Notes under the pieces: model-generated
Seen by the model: only the letters and a program-made list of their open reading frames with translations
The model's database searches: none
What the model was told of the DNA's origin: nothing
Shown: positions 12,820 to 25,244 of the stretch, piece by piece
Position numbering within the stretch: position 1 is the first letter of the stretch
How the letters are laid out: each line of letters opens with the position of its first letter
Source of the DNA: Monoplex corrugatus
Taxonomy: Eukaryota > Mollusca > Gastropoda > Littorinimorpha > Ranellidae
DNA length: 64,000 nt
Assembly (NCBI GenBank): GCA_030674185.1
Contig: CM060312.1
Location: 62,207,578-62,271,577 of the forward strand
Direction: 5' to 3'
Translations under genes and position numbers: made by a program

Positions 12820-12955
12820 ATATTAGTTTAAAAATTCGCTTGATTTCAAATCCTGACAACACAAATTTAAGACTATAATTAGTTTTAAAATTTAAGATTA
12901 TAATTAGTTTAAAAATTTATTTGATTTGAAATCCTGAAAACACAGTTTGAGGATT
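12820..12955 (+). repeat. Two-copy tandem duplication, about 75-bp unit
   Basis: TTAGTTTAAAAATTCGCTTG, ATTTCAAATCCTGACAACAC and GACTATAATTAG recur as TTAGTTTAAAAATTTATTTG, ATTTGAAATCCTGAAAACAC. Confidence 0.75.
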
Positions 12956-13824
12956 TTGTGACAACCCAATTAAAATTGTGACAATGTTGGCTGTCCAGCC
13001 ATAATTAATCAATAATAATCACAGAAATAATCTGGCCAGCAAAGTACTATTACATAACAATTAACTGAGAAATAACACATGTACACACACATAACCATGC
13101 AAAAAAATCTAAATAGTACTCTGGTCTCTTTTGAAAGGGAGCATTATACATAAAAACAATGAAGTCACTGTCAACGAGCAGAAGTGTGAGTGAAACATAA
13201 AGCCTTGGCACACTACCACTTTGCAACCACCACTCGAAACATTCCAGACATGCTTTCCATAGTCCCATGTGTTCCAGTGTCAAAGGTTACTTACCAGACT
13301 GAGACCTCTGCCATGTTCAATGCAATATTCATTTCAATCACTCTTTGGGAAGAATAACGATCGCTGTATTTTTTCTTTGAGATGGACGATTCTTCATACT
13401 GACACACGTACATATTTGTTATTAAAGCTGTTTTATAGCTATCTTGATGACTGTAATTGTAAAAAGAAATACCCTAATAGTTTGTTTTCTTTTCTCTAAA
13501 ATTAGGTTATGGGCGGAGCTTCAGATATCCCATTGATCTAAGTGTATTACTTCAAAGAAAACGAAAAGAAAAAGTATGCTCATAATGCTGTCATAATCGT
13601 TCGCCAAAAAAGCACAACGTGACAAATGCACAGCTGCTGCAAAGTGGCGTGATGCAGATGCCAACGACAAAAATATTATCGATCACTGTCAAAATGTTTT
13701 GCATGCCAATCTTAGGCAAGTGTGCAATTACAATGGCAACCGCGTGGTATACCACCGCAAAAGACGCGACAAAAGAAGTAGCTGTGGGAAAAAAATAATT
13801 TTCGTGTCAGTGAATCAGTTTTAC

Positions 13825-13891
13825 CTGTCTTTTCCGTGGTTTCTGCCATGGAAACTGCCAGAGTTGAAAGTACATCCAGCGGCGTCTCCAT
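13825..13891 (-). CDS. Possible first coding exon of an unknown minus-strand gene
   Basis: The ATG at 13891-13889 sits in a perfect Kozak context (GCCACCATGG). It opens METPLDVLSTLAVSMAETTE, then KT, and is cut by a good donor (GACAG|GTAAAA) after 67 bp, phase 1. Upstream (13900-14500) is comparatively CpG-rich for this window and carries two TCACGTGA E-boxes. I do not recognise the protein. No following exon is identifiable on the minus strand between 1 and 13800, so the gene, if real, has long introns or continues past the left edge. Alternatives are a non-coding or fortuitous ORF. Confidence 0.4.
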
Positions 13892-14360
13892 GGTGGCCGA
13901 ACTCGATCGTTGGGTCGGCAACGGAACTGATTTAAGGATGTCGTCTGCCTCTTTGCGGTTGTTTGCTGACCTGTCACGCCGATGACCAAAATCACAACAT
14001 AATTTCCTCAGTACACGTGTATTATTTGAAGGAAATTACTTCCTGATTATCTTCACTTTCACTACCATCCACTTGTTCGGAGCCACACTACGTCCATTCA
14101 AAGAGTTTTATGCAAAATGCGAGAAAATCGGTTCAACAACATCGGCCCGGAATGACAAGAATTTCTCACGTAGATCACATGACCAGTGTAGATCACGTGA
14201 TTACCATAACTGATTAGGCCTCTACGTCACGTGATCCCATAGTGAATGGAGTGAGCGCCACATTCTCACAAAAGAAACCACCGAAAGGAATGTAAAGAGT
14301 ACTCGTGTTTTTTTACGTCACGAGTCTCCAAGAGCACAGGGCATTTATAACCGAGAATAA
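13892..14360 (-). promoter_or_regulatory. Candidate promoter with paired E-boxes upstream of the putative exon at 13.8-13.9 kb
   Basis: Two identical palindromes TCACGTGA lie at 14193-14200 and 14227-14234, 34 bp apart, with a related ATCACATGAC just before them (about 14175) and ACACGTGT at about 14014. These match USF/MITF-type E-boxes. CpG content is higher than in the surrounding AT-rich DNA. The link to the exon is by position only. Confidence 0.4.
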
Positions 14361-14364
14361 ATGA

Positions 14365-14789
14365 CGTCAACAGAACTGCCCCGATTTTCGCCGAGTGGGG
14401 AGGGGGATGGCATTCCTATTGAGATCGGGAATGGGTACAAATTCTTGTAATATTTTACCGTATGCGGGTGGGTAGGTTTTGTTGAACTGAGGCCGTTGCC
14501 TCGGAGCGGCTCAGGTCAACGCAAGTCAATTGCCTTTAAATGCTTTGCATTCTCTGAATTTTTGCTAGCCTGCTATTTGTCTTACTGTTCAACTGCACGA
14601 TTTATGTACAGTTTATGCGATCATATTCAATGGTTTTGATGGGCGTGTCTCTGGGCATTGATTTCGGCTGTTTGTGGCTGAAATAGCGGTCGATTTGTGT
14701 GTCGCGTTTTGAGTTTCAAATTTTTCGCAAGATAGCGTCTCCACGATCGAAATCAATTTCATGAACATGCACTAATGCAGTAAAAGCCC
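14365..14789. other. Unassigned intergenic sequence
   Basis: No gene or transposon recognised between the E-box region and the FBX copy. Confidence 0.5.
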
Positions 14790-15035
14790 ACATCTGAGAA
14801 ACCAGAAGAAAAAAAAAACCCAACCAAACAAACAAACAAACAAACAAACAAACAAACAAAAACACGAAAAGAGAATCAGAACGCGTGTTAAATACAACCA
14901 GGCAAGACAGGCGCAATTTTTCGGCCAACTGGCCTTTGTTAATCGTAAACGTAAGATCACAAACGACCAAACTCCAAATACAAAAATTATTAGAAAAAGA
15001 CTAAAACTTCCCTGCTGCTTCGTCCAGTGAGAATC
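14790..15035 (+). repeat. Fold-back repeat FBX, single arm with inverted loop
   Basis: The same order of words as the left arm at 2.7 kb (AGAATCAGAACGCGTGTTAA, AGGCAAGACAGGCGCAA, TTCGGCCAACTGGCCTTTG, TAAACGTAAGATCA, AAAAAGACTAAAACTTCC). The loop word reads CTGCTGCTTCGTCCAG, the reverse complement of the loop in the 2.7-kb copy. A (CAAA)n run at 14820-14865 has expanded near its 5' end. Confidence 0.7.
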
Positions 15036-15039
15036 TAAC

Positions 15040-15470
15040 AAGTTCCTTTCTTATGTCTTTCTTTTCTTTTTTTGTTTTGTTTTTCTTTTTGTTTTTCTTT
15101 GTTTCTTTTGTTTTTCTTACTTTCTTTCTTATTTTTCTTTCTGTCTATCTTTCTTTTTCTATTATTCTGATCGGTTTCTTTTGATCAGCGCTCTTGTATC
15201 TCTCAAGAAAATTTATATGTCCCTCAGTCTTCCTGAACCAGGTTCAGTCCTTTGTTCTGGTGTGCACCAGGCAGGCAGGCAAGTGGTCTTCTGAGACTTT
15301 GGTGTGCTGAATCAAGGCTTTCTTCCGTTTCCATCGCTTCATCAGTGGAGCTGTACCTGTGGTACATAAGGTTTCATTTCTTCTGTCGGTGTGTATCTCA
15401 CTTCACACCAGTGATGATGGTGATGCCCAGTGTTTGGTTCTAGAGTCTGCCATGTGTCTGTCAAAGACGT
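15040..15470. other. Unassigned, T-rich at the left
   Basis: A T/CT-rich stretch (15050-15180, TTTCTTTTTGTT-type) and otherwise unrecognised sequence. Confidence 0.55.
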
Positions 15471-15477
15471 TTTATCC

Positions 15478-15502
15478 ATCTATCTATCTATCTATCTATC
15501 TA

Positions 15503-15533
<31 letters not shown>

Positions 15534-15755
15534 GACTATCTCTCTCTCTCTCTCTCTCTCTTATATATATATATATATATAATATATATATGAATATATA
15601 TATATATATATGCGTGTGTGTGTGCGTGTGCGCGAGCGCATCTGTGCGTGTGAGAAAGAGAGAGAGAGAGAGTTACAGAGACATAGACAGAGGCAGAGAG
15701 AGAGAGACACACACACAGAAAAACAGACGGACAGACAGACAGACAGAAAGAGAGA
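15478..15755. repeat. Compound microsatellite (CTAT)n(CTGT)n(CT)n(TA)n(TG)n(GA)n
   Basis: Consecutive tracts: CTAT/CTGT 15478-15538, CT 15539-15560, TA 15562-15612, TG 15613-15650 and GA/CAGA 15655-15755. Confidence 0.92.
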
Positions 15756-16085
15756 TGTGAACACGATTGTCTCGGATCTGTGAGGGTGGAGTCAAAGATG
15801 AGGATTGCTGAGGACTCACAAAAGCATAAGTTGGAAGGCAAGGTACCAAGGTCGAGGTCACATGGATAAAAAATGTGCCCCGAATTAGCACTTTTCAAGG
15901 AAGGTGTGTGAACACCACTTTCTCAAGAACTGTTGACTGTTATCTAAACTCTACTTACACTGTTGTAACAGTCTACCATTGGTCCTGGATGCACGTCAAA
16001 TTTCATTTTAACTGAAGCTTCTTCAAGGTTAAAATGCGCTTGAGAAGTACAAGATCTGGATTTTTAAGAAAACAGTCCTCGTATA

Positions 16086-16400
16086 TCCATGCTGAGAGTT
16101 TTCTTGTTTCAGCCATATAGGCGTTACTTAATTTTATGACCATTGTTTTGTGAAATTATAATAGGCACAATCTTATTATAATTTACACATATATCACGCC
16201 TAAACGAATATTATCCATCAAGGAATTTCACTTACTTTTTGTTAGGCCTGATCGGTTGTCTGACGAGGGTTCGCTGAACCGATCAGGCCTAACAAAAAGT
16301 AAGTGAAATTCCTTGATGGATAATATTCGTTTAGGCGTGATATATGTGTAAATTATAATAAGATTGTGCCTATTATAATTTCACAAAACAATGTTCATAA
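16086..16400 (+). mobile_element. Palindromic fold-back element PAL, copy 1
   Basis: A unique 5' lead (16089-16140, ATGCTGAGAGTTTTCTTG onward) is followed by two inverted arms of about 120 bp (16141-16257 and 16276-16394). The arms contain TGAAATTATAATAGGC, CGAATATTATCCATC and TTAGGCCTGATCGGTT. Near-identical 12-bp direct repeats flank it: AGTCCTCGTATA (16074-16085) and AGTCTTCGTATA (16401-16412). There is no ORF. The centre lacks about 17 bp of the left arm compared with copy 2. Confidence 0.8.
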
Positions 16401-16678
16401 AGTCTTCGTATAAAATGAAAGATTGTTGGAATGTCTTGACCATCTTGTTGTATTCTTTCCGTCTACCTTACATATATGTCGTAGTCACACGTACGCGCCT
16501 TGTGTCATCGTAACCAGGAAAATTGTTTTAGACACTGTTTGCAGAATAGTGAATGAGAAAATTTACGAAAGGTGTATTCCGTTGTCATCAGAATTTTTTT
16601 CATATTGGTCACTTTCAGTCTCAGTCCTCTTATCTAACCCCTTCGACTCGACTCACCCTATCCACCAACTGAAAAAAA

Positions 16679-16913
16679 TTAACCCTTTGACTCCCTCACC
16701 CTATCCACCAACTGCAAAAACTTAACCCTTTGACTCCCTCATCCTATCCACAACTGCAAAAACTTAACCCTTTGACTCCCTCATCCTATCCACCAGCTTC
16801 CTGCAGGAGATTGGTGAATAGGGTGAGGGAGTCAAAGGGTTAAGTTGTTGGTTTGGTAGCATGGTTGACAATGCAGGATGGTGGTAGACAGGGTGCGGGA
16901 GTCAAAGGGTTAA
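16679..16913. mobile_element. TTAA fold-back element (piggyBac-like MITE), copy 1
   Basis: Bounded by TTAA and inverted ends TTAACCCTTTGACTCCC ... GGGAGTCAAAGGGTTAA. The inner part repeats the same motif three times in plus and twice in minus orientation, with CACCCTATCCACCAGCTTCC at the turn. TTAA target duplications and CCC-starting ends fit the piggyBac superfamily. A diverged extra unit lies at 16632-16678. Confidence 0.65.
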
Positions 16914-17560
16914 GAGAGCTTTAAAAAGTGTATACCTCTTCAAACATCTATTGTTAGCGTTAGTCTCTCTTCTTTCCCCTCTGCGCCCTGCCGCCCGTGT
17001 TGCGCGAGCGTATTCGTAGGCTTGGTTGTGTGAGGGAAGCCTAATGCTGTGTACGTTTTCATCGAGTTGTTTGCAAGCGTGCGTCAATACACAGGCGTTT
17101 GCCTGTGTAGGTAGGTGCTTGTTTGTTTATATGCCTGCGTACACGCCTGCTTATCTGTTTGTATGCCTGTGTCTTTCTGTGTGTTGGCTCGTTGTTTGCT
17201 TATGCGTTCAGAGTAGAAGCTTCCCTCAAGCAAAGCGTTTCGGCTCCAAAAATTTGCACTCTAAAGGGGCCTGACCGCGTCCAGGTCATGACTCCTGGAT
17301 ACCCTCCTGTGGTCACTGTGTTTCTTTTCTTTTTTTCTTTCTTTCTTTCTTTTTTTTTTTTTCAGATGGGTTTGAATTTGCGCCTCCAGGGTGATGGGGC
17401 GTTTCTGCTATTGCTACTCTTGCCTCCCATTTTTCATCTTGTACAGGGTTTGAATCCGCATCTCCAGCATCTCAAAGTCAAGTCACTGTTGTGACAAAAT
17501 CTTAACCACTTGGCTATTAGACACCTGCAGCATAATTACACAGAAATTGTAAGCCTTATG
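16914..17560. other. Unassigned intergenic sequence
   Basis: No recognised gene. A T-rich run lies at about 17325-17365. Confidence 0.5.
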
Positions 17561-17562
17561 AC

Positions 17563-17574
17563 GTGTGTGTGTGC

Positions 17575-17611
<37 letters not shown>

Positions 17612-17700
17612 GTGTGTATTTTCTTTTTGTTTTTGTTGTTTTTTGTTTTGTTGTTTTTGTTTGTTTGTTTGTTTATTGTTGTTGTTGTTGTTGTTCCTCC
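17563..17700. repeat. (TG)n and (TTG)n microsatellites
   Basis: TG run to 17620, then TTTTG/TTTG/TTG sequence to 17694, directly bordering the retroelement ORF remnant. Confidence 0.9.
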
Positions 17701-18319
17701 TCCCTCCTCGACCAAATTCAGCTGAAACTATTTTCAGCTGCATCTGCCGTTGCTTTCAGACCACACCAGTCCTCTTCTTTCCAGAAACCGAGACATGTGT
17801 TTCGATTCATGATGAGATACGCAAATGTGCCTACCAGCTCCTTTGCTCCATTTTTTATGCGGCGAGGCTTTGATTTGAAAGCCGGTTTCCTCAAGTCGCC
17901 GGCTAGACTGGTAGGCATGCTTTTCATTCTTGCAGAAATGAGCTTCTTCCATTCTACTAGATCTGTCATGTAACACAGCGAGTTCGATGAGAATCTTTTT
18001 TTTTTTTTGATGAATGGGAATAGAGATTATATCTGGTCTCATGCCACACTTGCTGATGATTTCTGGGAGTTTTAATGTTGTTGTTGTTGTTTTCATTCTG
18101 GAAGTTTTGATAAGAACACTCAATCGTCTGTTCCATCCAGCAAACCCCATGTCCATGCTCCGCCAGATGTCACAGCTTTTTTTTCCCAGATTACCGTTTA
18201 CTGTCTCCTGCTGTATAGAAGGTTGCTGGAACTTTTAGTGGCATGCTTTTCTTTGTGGCAATACTTGTGGCTTGTGCGATTTCTTGAAGCACTTGATTGT
18301 GTCCCCATATCTTTGGATT

Positions 18320-19556
18320 AGCACTACTTTGCATGAGCTCAGGATATGTCTTCCAGTGTTTGTCGCTACTTTGCATGAGCTCAGGATATGTTCCAGTGTT
18401 TGTCGCTACTTTGCATGAGCTCAGGATATGTTCCAGTGTTTTGTCGCTACTTTGTGTGAGGCTCAGGATATTTTCCATGTTTGTCGCTACTTTGTGTGAG
18501 CTCAGGATATGTTCCAGTGTTTGTCACTACTTTGTGTGAGCTCAGGATATGTTCCAGTGTTTGTTTGTCACTACTTTGTGTGAGCTTAGGATATTTTCCA
18601 GTGTTTGTCGCTACTTTGTGTGAGCTCAGGATATGTTCCAGTGTTTGTCGCTACTTTGTGTGAGCTCAGGATATGTTCCAGTGTTTGTCGCTACTTTGTG
18701 TGAGCTCAGGATATGTTCCAGTGTTTGTTTGTCGCTACTTTGTGTGAGCTCAGGATATGTTCCAGTGTTTGTTTGTCGCTACTTTGTGTGAGCTCAGGAT
18801 ATGTTCCAGTGTTTGTCGCTACTTTGTGTGAGCTCAAGATATGTTCCAGTGTTTGTTTGTCGCTACTTTGTGTGAGTTCAGGATATGTTCCAGTGTTTGA
18901 TTGTCGCTACTTTGTGTGAGCTCAGGATATGTTCCAGTGTTTGTTTGTCGCTACTTTGTGTGAGCTCAGGTATGATCCAGTGTTTGATTGTCGCTACTTT
19001 GTGTGAGCTCAGGATATGTTCCAGTGTTTGTCACTACTTTGTGTGAGCTCAGAATATGTTCCAGTGTTTGTTTGTTGCTACTTTATGTGAGCTCAGGATA
19101 TGATCCAGTGTTTGATTGTCACTACTTTGTGTGAGCTCAGGATATGTTCCAGTGTTTGTTTGTCACTACTTTGTGTGAGCTCAGGATATGATCCAGTGTT
19201 TGTTTGTCACTACTTTGTGTGAGCTCAGGATATGATCCAGTGTTTGTTTGTCGCTACTTTGTGTGAGTTCAGGATATGTTCCAGTGTTTGTTTGTCACTA
19301 CTTTGTGTGAGCTCAGGATATGTTCCAGTGTTTGATTGTCGCTACTTTGTGTGAGCTCAGGATATGTTCCAGTGTTTGTCGCTACTTTGTGTGAGCTCAG
19401 GATATGTTCCAGTGTTTGATTGTCGCTATTTTGTGTGAGCTCAGGATATGTTCCAGTGTTTGATTGTCGCTACTTTGTGTGAGCTCAGGATATGTTCTAG
19501 TGTTTGATTGTCGCTACTTTGTGTGAGCTCAGGATATGTTCCAGTGTTTGTCATGG
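18320..19556. repeat. Minisatellite, unit about 40-44 bp, roughly 28-30 copies
   Basis: The unit is built on TTTGTCGCTACTTTGTGTGA and GCTCAGGATATGTTCCAGTG, with an optional extra TTTG or TTGA giving 44 bp. Copies differ by point changes (GCTCAGG/GTTCAGG; TGTTCC/TGATCC; TTGTGTG/TTGCATG at the left end). Most copies carry a SacI-type GAGCTC. On the minus strand one unit reads TLEHILSS(H/C)KVA in one frame. The unit length is not a multiple of three, so the frame changes each copy. Confidence 0.9.
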
Positions 19557-20189
19557 CAGAGAGGGCATGCAGGGTCATCTGATTTCTCCCATTTCACCTG
19601 ATTCAAATTCAGGGACAGGAGGTCATACACAGATCCAAGGATGAAACTGATCCCGGGAGGGGCCATTTGTCACATCTCATATCAGCTTAGACTTCTTTGG
19701 AGTGTACTTTCCCACGTTGTCGACTGCCCATACTGGACTGCCTTCTGGATTCTTTTGACCACCTCTTCTTCCAAGATCTCTTGTATCGCCATGTCTCTTT
19801 TTGCTTTTCCCTTGGCCTTTGACCATCATTCCATGTTTATTGATCCCAGTTCCTAATGGTTTGTATGTAACCCATTGTTTCTTTGATCAAGAAGCTTTTC
19901 TTCACAGCGTCAACTATCCCCCAGATTTTCCATTGTCTGCCAGTCCTCAGCTTTGGCTAGCCTGCTCTCACAACCTCAAGCATGCCCAAGTCCTCAAGCA
20001 TGCTTAGATGCCTGACCTCTCCCACCTTTATTCCTCAACGATGGATTTCAGGAATAGCTTTACCTTTGAAAGTGATGAAAGAACACAAAGTCACTAAGAC
20101 CAGATGGAACACCAAGTCATTTCCATGTGTATTTGTTGATTTTGGCCTCTGTTGATTCTGCTGTGCTAGTACTGGTTGGTTCTTTTCCG

Positions 20190-20263
20190 TTGAATCCCAC
20201 ACCCTATCTACCAACAGTAAAAACTAACCCTTTGATTCCCTTGCCCTATCCACCAGCTTCCTC
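20190..20263 (+). mobile_element. TTAA fold-back element, fragment (copy 2)
   Basis: Only one arm is left: CCACACCCTATCTACCAACA, then AACCCTTTGATTCCCTTGCC and CTATCCACCAGCTTCCTC. The flanking TTAA sites are lost. Confidence 0.5.
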
Positions 20264-20819
20264 TAGCGGCCCAAAAACTAATTTGGAGATAGAGCATAGA
20301 TGGTGGATGTAGCATATGGGCTGGGTTCAATTATTTTCCAGGAGCCCCATGTCAAGAGGGCTGCCTTGAGCTGGGCGTTCCGGAGCATGACGGTTGGCAC
20401 CAGCAATGTTCCATTACATGTGGTGCGTAGCTTGTCCGTCAATAGCAAACAGCGAAAGTTCAAGGGCACCTGTGGGCCAGGGCTGGAATCTCTGAACCAG
20501 GTAAAAAATACAAGACTCCAGCACCTCCAAGAATGAGTGAGAGCCTGAGGAGCTATGTTTGGGGAGTGACATAGTTTGTGGTTCCAGAGACCGAGTGACC
20601 TCAGAGGGGAAGGAGATCAAGATGTAGTGGAGGGGGTAGTTCCATAGTGACATGGTTGTGCTGAGGACTCTCTGTGGGCTATGGTGTCCCAGGAGTGGTG
20701 GATATCTGGAAGTGGAAAGCCCTTGTAACTCCTCTGAGAGCGACCTGCATTCCTAACAAAGGGATGCTCATGGAGATTGCAGCAAAACTCCTCCGCTGGA
20801 GAGAAGTGTACAGGTCAGA

Positions 20820-21870
20820 GACAACGGTCCAGTGCCAGGTGGTGCCATGTTTGGTGGCTGGGGCCCTGCCTGCAAGCCTCCATGTTTCTGAGTTGGAGTT
20901 CAATAACCAGTTGCCATGGGAATGTTCTCTTGAGCAAAAACTAGTGCAGCCGTATACATTTGCAATTCTCACTCGACCCCATTATCACACGTACTGGGGA
21001 GACCTTTTCGAGACTGCTGATGGGCAGAGGCGTTACTCCCCAACCCAAGGGAAAAGTGTTTGGAGATGATGAGGAGAGAGAGAAGTGCATGGTGAGGAAG
21101 GACATTGACTTTGACCCATAGTGGGAAGGGAGGGGTAGAAGTCTTCACATCCTGAGCGTGCACGGTCATCAAGAATGTCTCTTGTACTCGAGGCCTGACG
21201 ATCCTAGTCTCGAATGCAGTGGGGAGTCCTCAAAGAGAGAAACCCCAAGAGCCTTGTGGGAGAACGTCTGAGCTGTCGACCGATCTACTTCCATACTCTT
21301 GGCTAAACACAGCTGACAAAACTGAGGTGAAGTCAAAGAGTGTAACCCCCTTTCCTAGGAGCTTGATGTCTAGGGGGGGGGGGGGGATTGAGGTGAAATT
21401 CCCCAGCTTAGGGATTGCGTACGAGATCAGAGGACAGCGATCCAGTGCACGGTGGATGGGTCATGCATGGTGCCCTGTTCAGTAGCTGGGCTTTTGGCCA
21501 CAGGCCTCTATGCTTCCGAGTTGGAGTTCAGCAAACAGTCAGCCCGGAGCTAAACAGCTCGACTAGTGTTGACAGCATACCTCCGGTTCTCACTTGATCC
21601 GTAGATATGCACATACTGGGGTAACCTTTCTGAGACTGTCGGTAACATTGACGCTCCCCCTACCCACCTTTCTTACTCGTACCTCCCAAGTGGGAAAGCG
21701 TCTGCAGATGATCCTCTCCCATCAGGATCACGGGAGGATCTAGACTTCAATCCTTGGTTGGGAAGTGGTAATAATTACATCTTCACATTCTGACTGCGTG
21801 GGGTCAACAAGATTGTCTCCTGCACTTGAGGCCTGACGTTCGCCTGGCACTGAGCACTGTGGAAATATTG
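20820..21870. repeat. Diverged tandem duplication (about 0.4-0.6 kb unit), origin unknown
   Basis: Blocks at 20880-21205 recur at 21500-21860 in the same order: GCCTCCATGTTTCTGAGTTG / GCCTCTATGCTTCCGAGTTG, TACTGGGGAGACCTTTTCGA / TACTGGGGTAACCTTTCTGA, and CTTGTACTCGAGGCCTGACG / CTGCACTTGAGGCCTGACG. No protein is recognised in either strand. Confidence 0.55.
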
Positions 21871-22373
21871 CAGAAGAATGTCTGTGAAAGACTGGGGACC
21901 TGGTTTCCTGCTTCCATGTAAGCATGGCCCACAAAGCTGAGGCCATATTCTTGACAGAGATGCGGGAGTGTTTCTCCACTGAAGTTTTATAGACATAATT
22001 GCTTTGATGAGGCAGCCTAGCATTTGGTTGCATGATCGAATGACATACTTGTTTCCCTTGAACGTGTTGCAGTGCAATCAGTTATATTGTTTCATCCGTG
22101 ACACACACACACAACACAACAACAACAACAACAAAAAGAGCAAACAAAAAGCAGTATGAATATCACTATTCTTTATTTATATAACACAAGTCACAAGGGA
22201 ACTGTACACAGAATAAAAAAAAAAGTGATTTATACGTGTCTGCACTTTGCCATAGCTTTTTGTGGATCAAAATGAATATCACACGATATAAACTCGTCAT
22301 AAATTCCAGTGTGTGTCAAGGAGGAGGAACGTGAAAATCAAAATGAAAGAATAGAACGATATCACAGGGAGGG

Positions 22374-24890
<2,517 letters not shown>

Positions 24891-24899
24891 ATTTCTCCC

Positions 24900-25240
24900 C
24901 CCAGAGCAAGACAGAGACAACAGTGAATTCTGGGACTAGTTTAATTTCTCCCCCAGAGTAACACATTGAAAAAGAACAAAAAACAAAACAAAACACAAAA
25001 AAGAACAACATACTCTGAGAATGGTCTCATTTTTTCCCTGGTGATAAGAAAGAGACAACAATAAATTCTGGGTTAGTTTGATTTCTTCCCCAGAGTAACA
25101 GTAAAGAGACAACAACAAATTCCAGGAGTATTTTTCTCCAGAACAAAGATAAAAAAGAGATAGCAATACATTTTGGGATTAGTCCAATTATTCCTCAGAG
25201 TAAAATAAGAAAGACAGCAACACATGCTGGGACCCTTTCA
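24900..25240 (+). repeat. Diverged tandem repeat, about 60-bp unit
   Basis: AGAGACAACAATAAATTCTG, then GATTAGTTTGATTTCT and CCCCAGAGTAACA recur about six times with many changes. No coding signal. Confidence 0.6.
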
Positions 25241-25244
25241 CAAT

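Larger units (their letters stand above)
11030..13800. other. Unassigned intergenic sequence with short repeats
   Basis: Apart from the FBX fragment at 11.6 kb, (AAAC)n at 12561-12600, (GTT)n near 12680-12713 and the duplication at 12.8-12.95 kb, I see no gene. A 77-codon minus ORF at 13283-13050 is not recognisable. Confidence 0.55.
17700..20290 (-). pseudogene. Degenerate C-terminal part of a retroelement-type ORF, interrupted by a minisatellite
   Basis: Minus-strand readings. At 19560-19860: EEVVKRIQKAVQYGQSTTWE, IWDVTNGPSRDQFHPWIC, PPVPEF and PCMPSLPWQTLEHILSS. At 18478-18190: IWGHNQVLQEIAQATSIA. At 18156-17718: CGMRPDIISI, ILIELAVLHDRSSRMEEAH and KNEKHAYQSSRRLEETGF. These follow in order the C-terminal region of widespread RT-bearing ORFs in aquatic animals (CPLC---GTLEHILS-C, then YRWRHDQVL, then LRPDIVLVS, then LELTVPWEDRMEEA, then KYA-L). 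Stops and frame changes are frequent. The tandem array at 18320-19556 sits exactly at the LEHILSS motif. Confidence 0.6.

Noticed and set aside
13050..13283. Possible second exon of the orphan gene at 13.8 kb
   Set aside because: The minus ORF has no matching acceptor in phase and looks like random sequence.
18320..19556. CRISPR-like array
   Set aside because: Units are directly contiguous without unique spacers, the genome is eukaryotic, and a retroelement origin explains the unit.
20674..21069. 131-codon plus ORF as a gene
   Set aside because: No recognisable domain, no splice context, and it covers one half of a diverged tandem duplication.
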